The notes under the pieces were generated by a model. It made no database searches, had not been told where the DNA came from, and was given only the letters and a program-made list of their open reading frames with translations. The position numbers and the translations under genes are program-made. A stretch of DNA of 64,000 nucleotides from Gemmobacter aquaticus (GTDB taxonomy: Bacteria > Pseudomonadota > Alphaproteobacteria > Rhodobacterales > Rhodobacteraceae). The DNA lies in NCBI RefSeq assembly GCF_007859075.1, contig NZ_VOAK01000024.1, positions 171,872-235,871 on the forward strand, written 5' to 3'. Positions 16,679 to 26,405 of this stretch are shown one piece after another. Every line of letters starts with the position of its first letter. Position 1 is the first letter of the stretch.

Positions 16679-19426
16679 GTGGCAACGCTTAACCAAACCC
16701 CGGAACAGATCGCCCGTGACCAAATCGATCAACGCCTGAGTGCTGCGGGCTTCACTGTGCAAGCCATGAAATCAGTCGACCATACGGCTGGCACAGGTAT
16801 CGCCATCCGCGAATACCAGACCCGTGTCGGCCCCGCCGACTATGCGCTCTTTTCCGAGAAAGTGCCCCTTGGGATCGTCGAGGCCAAGCCCGACTCTTGG
16901 GGCGCAAAAATCACCACCGTTGAAGCGCAGTCAGCCCAATATGCAGCGGCTGAACTGAAATGGATCAAGAACAAGGACCCCCTGCCGTTTATCTATGAGG
17001 CAACCGGGACGATCACGCGGTTTACCGACCTTCGCGATCCGAAACCCAGATCGAGGGAAGTCTTTTCCTTCCATCAGCCAACCACGTTGAAGGAATGGAA
17101 ATCCCAAGCCAAATCCTTCAGGGCTGCCCTGCAAGATTTGCCAGCCCTAAACTCTACCGGCCTTCGTGACTGTCAGATCGGCGCCATCACGAAACTGGAA
17201 GCCTCTCTGCAAGAAGACCGCCCGAGGGCCCTCGTGCAGATGGCCACAGGGTCGGGCAAGACCTTCACGGCGATCACCCAAGTTTACCGACTCCTGAAAC
17301 ATGCCGGCGCGCGCCGGGTGTTGTTCCTCGTTGATACCAAGAACCTCGGGGAACAGGCCGAGCAAGAATTCATGTCTTTCGTTCCCAACGATGACAGCCG
17401 CAAATTCACGGAACTTTACACCGTCCAGCGCCTGTCCTCGGCGAATGCCTCCCCCCACGCCCAGGTTCACATCTCGACCATCCAGCGGATGTATTCGATC
17501 CTGAAAGGTGAAGACTTGGCCGAGGGCGCTGAAGATGCGCCCCCATCAGAACGCGTCTTCAGCAAGACGCCATTGCCCGTTGTCTATAACCCAAAGCTCC
17601 CGCCCGAGTTCTATGACGTTGTGATCATCGATGAATGCCATCGGTCAATCTACAACCTCTGGCGTCAGGTCATCGAATATTTCGACAGCTTCCTGATTGG
17701 CCTGACCGCCACCCCAGACGCCCGCACCTACGGCTTCTTCCAGAAGAACGTCGTCAGCGAATACACCCATGAAAAGGCCGTGGCCGATGGGGTCAATGTC
17801 GGCAATGAGGTTTACCTGATCGACACGCAGGTTTCAAAGGCCGGTGGCAAGATCAAGGCCCAGCAGCTGATCCAGAAACGCGAACGCCAGACCCGCGCGA
17901 AACGCTGGGAAAAGCAGGATGCCGAGGAAGCCTATGCCGCTTCCCAGCTCGACCGCTCTGTCGTGGTCCCCGACCAGATCCGCACCGTCATCCGTGAATT
18001 CCGCGACAAGCTGCCGACCATTTTCCCCGGCCGCAAGGAAACCCCGAAAACCCTGATCTTCGCCAAAACCGACAGCCATGCCGACGACATCATCCAGATC
18101 GTCCGTCAAGAATTTGCCGAGGGCAACGATTTCTGCCGCAAGATCACCCACCAGGCTGACAACGCGAAATCCACCCTCTCCGATTTCCGCAATGCCTATT
18201 ATCCGCGCATCGCTGTCACCGTGGACATGATCGCCACCGGCACCGACGTCAAACCGCTGGAATGCCTGCTTTTCCTGCGTGACGTCAAATCCGCCAACTA
18301 TTTCGAGCAGATGAAGGGCCGCGGCACCCGCGTTGTCGCCCCTGATGACCTGCGCAAGGTCACCCCCTCGGCCAATGCCAAAACCCATTACGTCATCGTG
18401 GATGCGGTGGGCGTCACCACCTCGCTGAAAACCGCCTCCCGCCCGCTCGACACCACCCCCTCGATCCCCTTCAAGGAATTGGGCATGGGCCTTGTGATGG
18501 GCGCGACCGATGAGGATGCCGTCGCCTCCTTTGCCGCCCGCCTTGCCCGGTTGAACAAACAGCTCGACGCGCCCGAGAAAAAGCGCATCGAGGACAAGGC
18601 GGGCATGCCCCTCACCTCCCTCATCCGCGACCTTTTCGATGCCATCGACGCCGACCGGATCGAGACCTTGGCGCGCCAGACCACTGGCGAGGCCGAGCCA
18701 GATGAGGCCGCGCTGAACGCCGCGCGCGACAGTTTGGTGACAGAGGCCACCAAAGGGCTGACGGCACCGCTGATCGACCTGCTGGACACGATCCGCCGCG
18801 ATCATGAACAGACCATCGACCATGATACGCTCGATACTGTCACCGTCTCCACCTGGGCCGGAGAGGCGGGCGAGAATGCCAAATCCATCGCCGCCGATTT
18901 CGAAGGTTGGCTGGCCACCCATGCCGATCAGATCACCGCATTGCAGATCTATTACAGCCAGCCCGCCCGGCGCGCCGAGGTCAGCCACGCCATGATCAAG
19001 GAACTGCTGGCCATCCTGAAATCTGATCGGCCCAACCTTTCCCCCGCCCATGTGTGGCGCGCCTATGCCCATCTGGATCACTATCAGGGCAAGACGCCGG
19101 GATCAGACCTTGGCCAGCTTGTCGCCCTCATCCGCCGCGCCACCGGGCTGGATGAGACCCTGACCCCCAATGAGGACCGCGTGCGGCGCAACTTTCAGGC
19201 CTGGATTTTGAAGCGCCACTCCGGCGCGGGCGAGAAATTCACAGGTGAGCAAATGGCATGGCTGCAAATGATCCGCGACCACATCGCCCAAAGCTTCCGC
19301 ATCGAGACTTCCGATCTGGACTTCACCCCCTTCGACGCGCAAGGAGGCCTCGGGCGCATGTATGCGCTGTTCGGTGAGGGGATGACGGCCGTTATGGATG
19401 AGATTAATGAGGCGCTGTCGGCATGA
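16679..19426 (+). CDS. hsdR: Type I restriction enzyme R subunit (HsdR)
   Basis: The start was set at the GTG at 16679 (VATLNQTPEQIARDQID), the usual beginning of this subfamily; an ATG 50 codons upstream at 16529 is possible but its extension looks noncoding. The nuclease domain has D54 (PADYALF) and E68-A-K70 (GIVEAK), a PD-(D/E)XK site. The translocase follows: QMATGSGKT (about 187-195), DECH (318-321), and motif VI-like EQMKGRGTR. The protein cleaves DNA after translocation when it is bound to HsdM/HsdS on unmodified DNA. It ends in an ATGA overlap with hsdS. Length (915 aa) and motifs are complete, so it should be functional. Confidence 0.95.
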   Translation: MATLNQTPEQIARDQIDQRLSAAGFTVQAMKSVDHTAGTGIAIREYQTRVGPADYALFSEKVPLGIVEAKPDSWGAKITTVEAQSAQYAAAELKWIKNKDPLPFIYEATGTITRFTDLRDPKPRSREVFSFHQPTTLKEWKSQAKSFRAALQDLPALNSTGLRDCQIGAITKLEASLQEDRPRALVQMATGSGKTFTAITQVYRLLKHAGARRVLFLVDTKNLGEQAEQEFMSFVPNDDSRKFTELYTVQRLSSANASPHAQVHISTIQRMYSILKGEDLAEGAEDAPPSERVFSKTPLPVVYNPKLPPEFYDVVIIDECHRSIYNLWRQVIEYFDSFLIGLTATPDARTYGFFQKNVVSEYTHEKAVADGVNVGNEVYLIDTQVSKAGGKIKAQQLIQKRERQTRAKRWEKQDAEEAYAASQLDRSVVVPDQIRTVIREFRDKLPTIFPGRKETPKTLIFAKTDSHADDIIQIVRQEFAEGNDFCRKITHQADNAKSTLSDFRNAYYPRIAVTVDMIATGTDVKPLECLLFLRDVKSANYFEQMKGRGTRVVAPDDLRKVTPSANAKTHYVIVDAVGVTTSLKTASRPLDTTPSIPFKELGMGLVMGATDEDAVASFAARLARLNKQLDAPEKKRIEDKAGMPLTSLIRDLFDAIDADRIETLARQTTGEAEPDEAALNAARDSLVTEATKGLTAPLIDLLDTIRRDHEQTIDHDTLDTVTVSTWAGEAGENAKSIAADFEGWLATHADQITALQIYYSQPARRAEVSHAMIKELLAILKSDRPNLSPAHVWRAYAHLDHYQGKTPGSDLGQLVALIRRATGLDETLTPNEDRVRRNFQAWILKRHSGAGEKFTGEQMAWLQMIRDHIAQSFRIETSDLDFTPFDAQGGLGRMYALFGEGMTAVMDEINEALSA

Positions 19427-20910
19427 GATACTTCCTGCCTGAAGAGTTGCCTTCCGGGTGGGTAAAGGTCTGTCTAAATGAGGTCATCGACCATCACTCA
19501 GGTAACTCCAAGCTCATCAAAGGAAAGCAACTGAGTTTTCCAGCGAAAGGCAGCTACAAGGGCTTCAGCGCATCCGGGCAAGACGTCTGGCTTGAGAGTT
19601 ACGAACAAGAAGGCCCCGCCATCGTGATTTCTGCGGTCGGCGCTCGATGCGGCAAGTGCTTCATGGCAGACGGCAAATGGAGTGCTGTCGCGAATACGCA
19701 CGTTCTTCGATTTGATCCCGGGCTGATTGAACATCGTTACCTTTGGTACCTCGTCAACGATGAAGAGTTCTGGGTCCGTAGCGGTAGCGGTCAACCATTT
19801 GTAAAGACAAAGGCTTCGCTAGAGCGCCCTGTTGCTCTCCCCCCCCTCCCCGAGCAAAAGCGGATCGTGGCCAAGGTCGAGGAGCTGTTCTCCGAGCTGG
19901 ATGCCGGGGAGGAAAACCTGATCCGGGCGCGCGGGCTTTTGGGGCTTTACCGGCAATCCCTGTTGAAAGCCGCCTTCCAAGGCGACCTCACCGCCGCTTG
20001 GCGCGAGGCCAACAAGGACAAGCTCGAGCCCCCCGAGACCCTCCTCGCCCGCATCCGCCAAGAGCGCGAAACCCGCTATGCCGAGGCCCTGGACGCTTGG
20101 CAAACCGCCCTCTCCGAATGGCGCGCAGGCGGCGAGAAGGGGAAAAAGCCGGGGAAGCCTTCGCGGCCGGCAGAACTCGTCACCTCGGGAAGTCCGAACG
20201 GCCATTCACCCCCGGGTTGGGTCACGGTCACAGTCGAGGGGCTTTTGAAAGAACCCCCGTCGAATGGGCGTTCGGTGAAGGACCGCAAGGGCGGGTTCAA
20301 GGTTCTTCGCCTCTCCGCGTTCAAGGGCAACCGGCTGAACCTCATGGAAGCGAAAGAGGGCGACTGGAGCGCCGAGGACGCTGAAGGCTGGATCGTCGAG
20401 GAAGGCGATTTCTTCGTCATTCGTGGCAATGGCTCAAAACACCTGGTAGGCATCGGCGCACTGGCTGTGGGTGTCCGAGAGCCTGTCGCTTACCCCGATA
20501 CGATGATCCGGCTTGCGATCGATAGAGATGTCGCCTTGGCGGAATACTTCCTTCTTGTGTGGAACTCACGGATCTTGAGGGATCAAATCGAAACGGCAGC
20601 GCGGACGACCGCCGGCATTTACAAGATCAACCAACCGCATATCTGCGGATTTGCGTTTCCCCTGCCGCCTCTCGAAGAACAAAATGAGCTTGTCCATATC
20701 CTGGACGCCCAGCTCTCGGCCATCGACGCCACCGAGGCCGAAATCACCACCGCCCTCGCGAAGATCGCGGCCCTGCGGCAATCCATCCTGAAAGAGGCCT
20801 TTTCGGGCCGCCTCGTCCCGCAAGACCCCAAGGACGAACCCGCCGCCGCGCTCCTCGCCCGCCTCAAACCCAATCCGGCCCCTGCCCGCTCTCGAAAGCC
20901 CCGCACATGA
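19423..20910 (+). CDS. hsdS: Type I restriction-modification specificity subunit (HsdS)
   Basis: A 495-residue DNA-recognition subunit. It has two target-recognition domains (about 1-140 and 265-420), each followed by a conserved helical region: PPLPEQKRIVAKVEELFSELD with YRQSLLKAAFQGDL, then PPLEEQNELVHIL with LRQSILKEAFSGRLV. The repeated Q-S-[IL]-L-K-x-A-F motif is diagnostic. A charged linker (EKGKKPGKPSRPAEL) lies before the second domain. It overlaps hsdR and hsdM by 4 bp each. The recognition sequence cannot be read from the protein; it should be bipartite. The order R-S-M differs from the commoner R-M-S or M-S-R. Confidence 0.95.
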   Translation: MRYFLPEELPSGWVKVCLNEVIDHHSGNSKLIKGKQLSFPAKGSYKGFSASGQDVWLESYEQEGPAIVISAVGARCGKCFMADGKWSAVANTHVLRFDPGLIEHRYLWYLVNDEEFWVRSGSGQPFVKTKASLERPVALPPLPEQKRIVAKVEELFSELDAGEENLIRARGLLGLYRQSLLKAAFQGDLTAAWREANKDKLEPPETLLARIRQERETRYAEALDAWQTALSEWRAGGEKGKKPGKPSRPAELVTSGSPNGHSPPGWVTVTVEGLLKEPPSNGRSVKDRKGGFKVLRLSAFKGNRLNLMEAKEGDWSAEDAEGWIVEEGDFFVIRGNGSKHLVGIGALAVGVREPVAYPDTMIRLAIDRDVALAEYFLLVWNSRILRDQIETAARTTAGIYKINQPHICGFAFPLPPLEEQNELVHILDAQLSAIDATEAEITTALAKIAALRQSILKEAFSGRLVPQDPKDEPAAALLARLKPNPAPARSRKPRT

Positions 20911-22382
20911 GCACCAATCCGATCATTCAAAAGGTCTGGAACTTCTGCACGATCCTCAAGGATGACGGGGTGGGCTATGGCGATTATCTCGAACAACTGA
21001 CCTACCTGATCTTCCTCAAGATGGCCGATGAATATGCAAAGCCGCCCTATCTGCGGGATGTGGGTATTCCTGCGGGCTTCACCTGGGCCGATCTGCGCGC
21101 GCTGAAAGGGGCCGAGCTGGAACAGCATTACATGCGGACCCTGACGACCCTTGGCACCAAGACCGGGATGCTGGGGCAGATTTTCACCAAGGCGCAGAAC
21201 AAGATTCAAGACCCGGCCAAGCTGTCGCGGCTGATCGCGCTGGTGGACGAGGAGAAATGGACCATCCTTGGCGCCGATGTGAAGGGCGACATTTATGAAG
21301 GCCTGTTGGAGCGCAATGCCGAGGATACGAAATCCGGCGCAGGCCAGTATTTCACCCCCCGCGCACTGATCCGCGCCATTGTCGATTGCGTCGATCCTCA
21401 GCCCGGCAAGACCATCGCTGACCCGGCCTGCGGGACGGGGGGCTTTTTCCTTGCGGCCTATGACCATCTGTCGCGGCTGGATCTCGACCGTGAAATGAAG
21501 GCCTTCCTGAAATCCAAGACCTTCTTTGGCAACGAGATTGTCGCCGGGACGCGTCGACTGGCGCTGATGAACATGTTCTTGCACAATATCGGCGAGATGA
21601 TCGGCGACAGCGCGATCTCGCCCGCCGATGCGCTGATCGCGCCGCCCGCGATGACGGTCGATTATGTCTTGGCCAACCCACCCTTTGGCAAGAAATCCTC
21701 GATGAAGTTTGTGAATGACGAGGGAGAGGCGGAAGGGGAGCTGACCTATAACCGGCAGGATTTCTGGGCCTCAACTTCGAACAAGCAGTTGAATTTCGTC
21801 CAGCACATCCATGCGATGCTGAAGACCACGGGCAAGGCAGCGGTGGTCGTGCCGGATAACGTGCTGTTTGAAGGCGGCGCGGGTGAGATCATCCGCCGGA
21901 AGCTTTTGCAGATGACGGACCTGCACACGATCTTGCGGCTTCCAACCGGGATCTTTTATGCGCAAGGCGTGAAGGCCAACGTGATTTTCTTTGACAACCG
22001 CCCGGCCTCGAAAGAGCCTCAGACGCGGGAGGTCTGGTATTACGATTATCGCACCAATGTGCATCACACGCTGAAACAGCGCCCCCTGCGGCATGAGGAC
22101 CTGTCGGAATTCGTGGCGCTTTACAACAGTGCCAACCGGCATGACCGCAAAGCCACATGGAGCGAGGACACGCCAGAGGGCCGGTGGCGGGCATTTTCCC
22201 GCGAAGAGCTTTTGGCACGGGACAAGGCAAGTCTCGACCTGTTTTGGCTGAAGGACAAAAGCCTGACGGATATGGACGATCTGGCGTCGCCCGGTGAGAT
22301 CGCAGAGGAAATTATGGAAAGCCTTGAGGCGGGTCTGGAAAACCTGCGTTCGGTGCTTGGGGCGCTCAAGATATCAGCTTGA
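20907..22382 (+). CDS. hsdM: Type I N6-adenine DNA methyltransferase (HsdM)
   Basis: A 491-residue methylation subunit. After an N-terminal helical domain (WNFCTILKDDGVGYGDYLEQ) come SGAGQYFTPRALI, the SAM-binding motif DPACGTGGF (about 172-180) and the catalytic NPPFG (about 257-261), the standard motifs of type I adenine methyltransferases. It methylates host DNA at the HsdS site and is needed for both modification and restriction. It is the last gene of the hsdR-hsdS-hsdM operon, joined by 4-bp overlaps, and converges with the FtsH-like gene on the other strand. No truncation is visible. Confidence 0.96.
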   Translation: MSTNPIIQKVWNFCTILKDDGVGYGDYLEQLTYLIFLKMADEYAKPPYLRDVGIPAGFTWADLRALKGAELEQHYMRTLTTLGTKTGMLGQIFTKAQNKIQDPAKLSRLIALVDEEKWTILGADVKGDIYEGLLERNAEDTKSGAGQYFTPRALIRAIVDCVDPQPGKTIADPACGTGGFFLAAYDHLSRLDLDREMKAFLKSKTFFGNEIVAGTRRLALMNMFLHNIGEMIGDSAISPADALIAPPAMTVDYVLANPPFGKKSSMKFVNDEGEAEGELTYNRQDFWASTSNKQLNFVQHIHAMLKTTGKAAVVVPDNVLFEGGAGEIIRRKLLQMTDLHTILRLPTGIFYAQGVKANVIFFDNRPASKEPQTREVWYYDYRTNVHHTLKQRPLRHEDLSEFVALYNSANRHDRKATWSEDTPEGRWRAFSREELLARDKASLDLFWLKDKSLTDMDDLASPGEIAEEIMESLEAGLENLRSVLGALKISA

Positions 22383-22539
22383 GAGAAGTGTCCGGCGCGT
22401 GCAGTGACCGTTATCGTTTGATTATGCGCGGGCGTGGCGGCGTATCCTCCCTGCAATCGAAAAGATCAGAGGAAGCAGTTCGTGGACCGCCTCCTCTCCA
22501 GTCCTTTGGTGCCGGTGCAGCATGATGCAGAGCCGCAGG

Positions 22540-24717
22540 TCATGAAAAGTCAGCCGTGACATCCTCTGCTGCCTCAGCCCTCATGTTTGTCACCTTTGAG
22601 AGATGCCGCTCCAACTCGGTACCCTCGATGCGTTTTTGGGTGCAGAGTGCTGTGGCAAGGTCGATGAGCACAGGCTTGAAGCGCGTGAGGAGTTGCATCG
22701 CCCCTGTCTCGGCCCGCGCCAATTGCGTCTCAATCCTTTGCCGAAGATGGGCGTCCAGCACCAGGCGTGACAGACTGGCCTCTGTGTCTCCCAGCCAAAC
22801 GCGGGAGCTGCCGAGGCCCCAGGAAATCTCCGTGGCCGTGGCAAGTTGCGTGGCCTTGGCCAAATCGCTTTCCGCCCCGCCTCCGGCACCAGCGCTGATG
22901 TTCCCCAGCACAAGCCGTTCCGCGGCCCGCCCGGCCAAAAGGCGGCACAGATCGGCGCGGATGTCGTCGCGCGTTTGATGCCCAGCCGGCATGGCAAAAG
23001 CGGCCCACCCGCCCCCGGATCCAATCGCCAGGGCCACGGGAATTGCGGCCCCATTGGCCGCCGCGACAATCGCGTGACCCGCCTCATGCACCGCCACGCG
23101 CCAGAGCTGAGATGGCGGCAAGGGAGGGCGCAGGTTGCGAATTTCGGCCTCAAGATCTGCAAGGGCAAGCGCCCGGCGTTCTGAGCGGGCATGCGACCGC
23201 GCCGTTCTGACCAGAGCCGCCACCTGAGCGCCCGACATCGCCTCCGCCATCTGGCTGAGCCGCACCAGATCCGCTGACGGAAGATCATCCTTCAAATGCC
23301 AGCGAAACACTTCTGGCAGCAGATCAGGGCCGCTGACCTCCAGCCGAAGGAATGTGTCAAACCGCCCCGGCCGCCGGATGGCCGGATCAATCTTGGCCAG
23401 ATGATTGGTCGCGCCGATGACGATGACGCCCTCACGATTTGCAAAACCATCCAGACATTCGAGCAGCCCGCCAATGATGAAGTCAGTCCAGGCTGAATTG
23501 TGATCCGGCGCGCGATTGCGATCGCCAAGCGCATCCAACTCATCAATATAGAGAATACAAGGCGCCAAGGTTTGCGCGCGCGAGAACGCCGCCCGCATCG
23601 ATTTCAGAATTTCGCCAGATCGACCGCTGTCAGAAGACCATTGCGCCAAGGATGTGGCAATGGTCTCAAATCCTGCATCCCGCGCCAAAAGCCGCGCGAT
23701 CTCTGTTTTGCCGGTGCCGGGCGGACCGACCAAAAGTAGGCCTCGCGTCACATCAGCCCAAGCAATTTCCCCCGCTTGCCATGCCAGCAAATCCTCGATC
23801 ATGCGCTTGAGCGTGGACTTGACCTCAGCAGGCAGCGGAAACTCCATCAACCCCGGCCCTTTGACCACTTGGGGCGAGAGCCGCTGGGTCAAAATCTCGA
23901 TGGCGCCTTGGCGGGTTTCGGCTCTGCATGCCAAAGCCAGATCTTCGGGTTCAAGATGCCCCACGGGCAAGTTGGCGGGCGGACATACGGGGTCACAATC
24001 TGGGTAAGCCACGCGCAACGCCACATCCAAGATGCTCGCGTCGAGGGGGACGAGATCGCGGCACGTGGCGCCCAAGCTCTGGACCGGCTTCAGCAAATCA
24101 TGAGCTGATGCCGCGACAAGCGTGATCGGCTGCCCCTGCTCCAAGGCCTGAATAAAGGTGTCGCGCAAGCCTGAAAAGGTCCGGCCGGCGCTGTCGCTGC
24201 CTTCTCGCAAGACTTCTGAAACGCGGGCAACGAAGGGGGCCTCTTCAGCGCCTTGAGCGCTTGCCGCATTGAGAAGGAGCGCAACCGAAGGCGCCAGCTT
24301 TGCGGCATGGGCGCAAAGGACGGTGATTTGCGACCGGTCAGAAAGAGCGGCCTCCAAGACCTCCTGCGTCTCAAAGGTTTTTGCAATCTGCAGCGCCGCC
24401 ATGAGGGTTGCGGGGCGTGGACGCAGGCATACTTCATCAATCACGCGGGGCGGTGAACTGGGGTGAATCATATCCATTTCGTCTAGCTCGCGGTCCAATT
24501 TCGGAAACAGATCTCCCAAGTTTTCCGCCGCTGCCGCCACGGCCTTGGGCGCTGCCTCCGGCATTGCTGGTGCTTTCTCGGCGGGCGTTACGATCAAGAA
24601 GGCTGTCTCGCGGCTGCTGCTTTTGGCGAGAAGTGACAGGAGGTCATCGGCAAGGGAGCACCAGCTTGCAGCGGTCAGGGCACTTGGGGGCAGAAATGTG
24701 TGGCGGGTATCGGTCAT
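22540..24717 (-). CDS. Soluble FtsH-like AAA ATPase / M41 metalloprotease
   Basis: About 725 residues from the ATG at 24717 (GGAGC upstream). A roughly 300-residue N-terminal region of unknown fold precedes an AAA domain with GPPGTGKT (about 331-338), ILYIDELDALGDR and the second-region arginines (RRPGR). The C-terminal domain carries HEAGH (about 544-548), the zinc site of M41 peptidases, and a downstream acidic ligand region (GAESDLAKATQLA). Unlike housekeeping FtsH, no N-terminal transmembrane segments are visible, so it is probably cytoplasmic. It may degrade specific proteins in an ATP-dependent way. It lies between the hsd operon and a zinc-ribbon/GIY-YIG-like gene on the same strand. 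A defence or element-maintenance role is inference. Confidence 0.85.
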   Translation of the reverse strand: MTDTRHTFLPPSALTAASWCSLADDLLSLLAKSSSRETAFLIVTPAEKAPAMPEAAPKAVAAAAENLGDLFPKLDRELDEMDMIHPSSPPRVIDEVCLRPRPATLMAALQIAKTFETQEVLEAALSDRSQITVLCAHAAKLAPSVALLLNAASAQGAEEAPFVARVSEVLREGSDSAGRTFSGLRDTFIQALEQGQPITLVAASAHDLLKPVQSLGATCRDLVPLDASILDVALRVAYPDCDPVCPPANLPVGHLEPEDLALACRAETRQGAIEILTQRLSPQVVKGPGLMEFPLPAEVKSTLKRMIEDLLAWQAGEIAWADVTRGLLLVGPPGTGKTEIARLLARDAGFETIATSLAQWSSDSGRSGEILKSMRAAFSRAQTLAPCILYIDELDALGDRNRAPDHNSAWTDFIIGGLLECLDGFANREGVIVIGATNHLAKIDPAIRRPGRFDTFLRLEVSGPDLLPEVFRWHLKDDLPSADLVRLSQMAEAMSGAQVAALVRTARSHARSERRALALADLEAEIRNLRPPLPPSQLWRVAVHEAGHAIVAAANGAAIPVALAIGSGGGWAAFAMPAGHQTRDDIRADLCRLLAGRAAERLVLGNISAGAGGGAESDLAKATQLATATEISWGLGSSRVWLGDTEASLSRLVLDAHLRQRIETQLARAETGAMQLLTRFKPVLIDLATALCTQKRIEGTELERHLSKVTNMRAEAAEDVTADFS

Positions 24718-24789
24718 GTGCAAAGCTCCAGAACATAAAGAAGGGATCGCCCTAGGGCGTTCAGAGGCGTGGCAATTGAGAGGAAGGCG

Positions 24790-25728
24790 TCAGGCGGCGG
24801 AGCGGACCTCGTCCAGCATGCGGTTGATCAATGGCAGCGCGGCGATGGCATAGATTTCCGATTTCACCCGGATCTGCCCGCGAAACAGATGGGGCGCCAA
24901 GCGTGCCGAAGGCATTTCAACCAAGATGCGTTTGTGAAGGGACTTTTCGGTTTGGATCGCGGCAGCACCCGTTGGCATGGGCACGACCCGCAGCAATTGG
25001 CCCGGAGTTGTGACGCCGGACAGCAGTTGGTGGCTCAGCCGCGAGGCAGGATCCTTTGAAAAGCCAAGTTTGATGGCGGGCTCTTTCCCGTTCAGGAGGA
25101 ACTGCATCACATAAAGGGCGCTTTGAGCGGCCGGCCATGCCATCCCGCATCGTGGGCAGCTGAAGCGCCCTGACTCCATATTGGCCAGGGCAATCGGCAG
25201 CTCCGCCCCACAGGCCAGATGTGCATAGAGCCGATAGCTGACCCGCCCTGCCGGGTCCGCCCCGATGAGCCGCCAACCGCGCGCCAGTGCTGTCGCCTGC
25301 TGGCGTTGCGCATGGCATGTCTCGCATCGCGCCGCAGCTTCTCCGCGCGCCATCCTTTGCACAAACTCAAACTCGCGGCGGAGTTCATGCCCGCATAGGG
25401 CGCGGAAAATCCCATAGTGGCGGCTCTTGGGGTCACGGCCCAACAAAACCAGGCCTGCATCCAAGGCGATCCTTTTATGCTTCTCAGCCAGACAGGAATG
25501 GCATGTGGGCTGGGACTGCAGAATGACCGAATGCCGCGCCCGCAGAACCTCCCCACAAGAGAGACAATACAAGGCATAGTAGCCATTTTTCCTGAGACGG
25601 CTGAACGCCCGAAAGCCTTTCACGCGCGCCGCCAAGACGATTTGCGCGTTCATCGGGCGGTCGCTGAGCGCATAGGCGCCAGTCAGGACATCTGAAGATT
25701 GGTTTAGGCAAAACTGTGTCTTGAGCAT
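24790..25728 (-). CDS. Zinc-ribbon protein with GIY-YIG/T5orf172-like C-terminal domain
   Basis: 312 residues. The N-terminal two thirds contain repeated Cys pairs (CLSCGE, CHSCLAEK, CETCHAQ, CPRCGMAW), suggesting several zinc-binding units, each followed by a similar segment (LDAGLVLLGRDPKS versus LARGWRLIGADPAGR), so the region looks internally duplicated. The C-terminal part has LYVMQFLLNG...IKLGFSKDPASRL, the pattern of the T5orf172 branch of GIY-YIG nucleases, with a later Glu (TEKSLHKRI). It could be a DNA endonuclease targeted by the zinc units. It is upstream of, and on the same strand as, the FtsH-like gene with about 70 bp between, probably an operon. Nuclease activity is not proven by the motifs seen. 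Confidence 0.65.
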   Translation of the reverse strand: MLKTQFCLNQSSDVLTGAYALSDRPMNAQIVLAARVKGFRAFSRLRKNGYYALYCLSCGEVLRARHSVILQSQPTCHSCLAEKHKRIALDAGLVLLGRDPKSRHYGIFRALCGHELRREFEFVQRMARGEAAARCETCHAQRQQATALARGWRLIGADPAGRVSYRLYAHLACGAELPIALANMESGRFSCPRCGMAWPAAQSALYVMQFLLNGKEPAIKLGFSKDPASRLSHQLLSGVTTPGQLLRVVPMPTGAAAIQTEKSLHKRILVEMPSARLAPHLFRGQIRVKSEIYAIAALPLINRMLDEVRSAA

Positions 25729-25780
25729 AAGAACACCCTTTCAAGCGATTAGATTTTCTGGGGAAAACGGGAGCGCGGCT

Positions 25781-26290
25781 CTAGGCCGCAAAGGCGCAAT
25801 CGAATGCGTTGGCCTCATCGAGCCCAATGTCTTCAGGCAGGTAATCTAGCAGAGCCAGCAGCCTTGAGATCAACCTGCAGAACTGCTGCATGGATTTTGC
25901 GCTGGATTGGAGAGCGGCCCGTGGATGGGCGGCCTCGGCGATAAAAAACACATGCAGACGCCGATAGGTTTCGGGATCAGCGGTGATCATCATGGACGAA
26001 AACGCCTTGCCAAGGGCTTGCATGCGGGCATCCATTTGGGAGAGGGGATCGGCATCGCACAGCGCCGCCGCGGCGCTGATCGCGGTCGTCCTCGCCGCCT
26101 CAGCATCCTGAAACCAGCGGTCAAAAGCGAGATCGCCAACCGGCGCGCCTTCAAGGGCTGCTTCTGCATCGCAAAGGGTATCGAGCCGCGCAATCAGGCT
26201 CTCAAATGCCTCTGCGGCTGGAGTGAGAGTGTCGAGCGTGTTGCAAGAGGTTGCCAGCTGTGTGTCCAAGCCGTTCTGGTCAATATTCAT
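25781..26290 (-). CDS. Protein of unknown function, alpha-helical
   Basis: About 169 residues from the ATG at 26290, which has GGAG seven bases before it; an upstream in-frame start at 26347 is less likely. I recognise no family. The sequence is Ala/Leu-rich and acidic, with long predicted helices (ARLDTLCDAEAALEG, then LICR/ISRLLALLDYL-like helices at the end) and no membrane segment. It is the first gene of the minus-strand set leading into the zinc-ribbon and FtsH-like genes (about 50 bp spacing) and is divergent from the XRE regulator, which may control it. Confidence 0.6.
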   Translation of the reverse strand: MNIDQNGLDTQLATSCNTLDTLTPAAEAFESLIARLDTLCDAEAALEGAPVGDLAFDRWFQDAEAARTTAISAAAALCDADPLSQMDARMQALGKAFSSMMITADPETYRRLHVFFIAEAAHPRAALQSSAKSMQQFCRLISRLLALLDYLPEDIGLDEANAFDCAFAA

Positions 26291-26405
26291 TTCATGCTCC
26301 AATGGAACAAGGGCTTCACGTTTGCCGCTTGTGTTGTTATGTCTCAAACATAAAATATGCGACCCGATAAGTCAATCCCGGAACGTAAAAAAAGATGTAC
26401 GAAAC

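Noticed and set aside
17834..19081. 415-codon minus-strand ORF opposite hsdR
   Set aside because: Gly/Asp-rich antisense shadow of the helicase part of HsdR.
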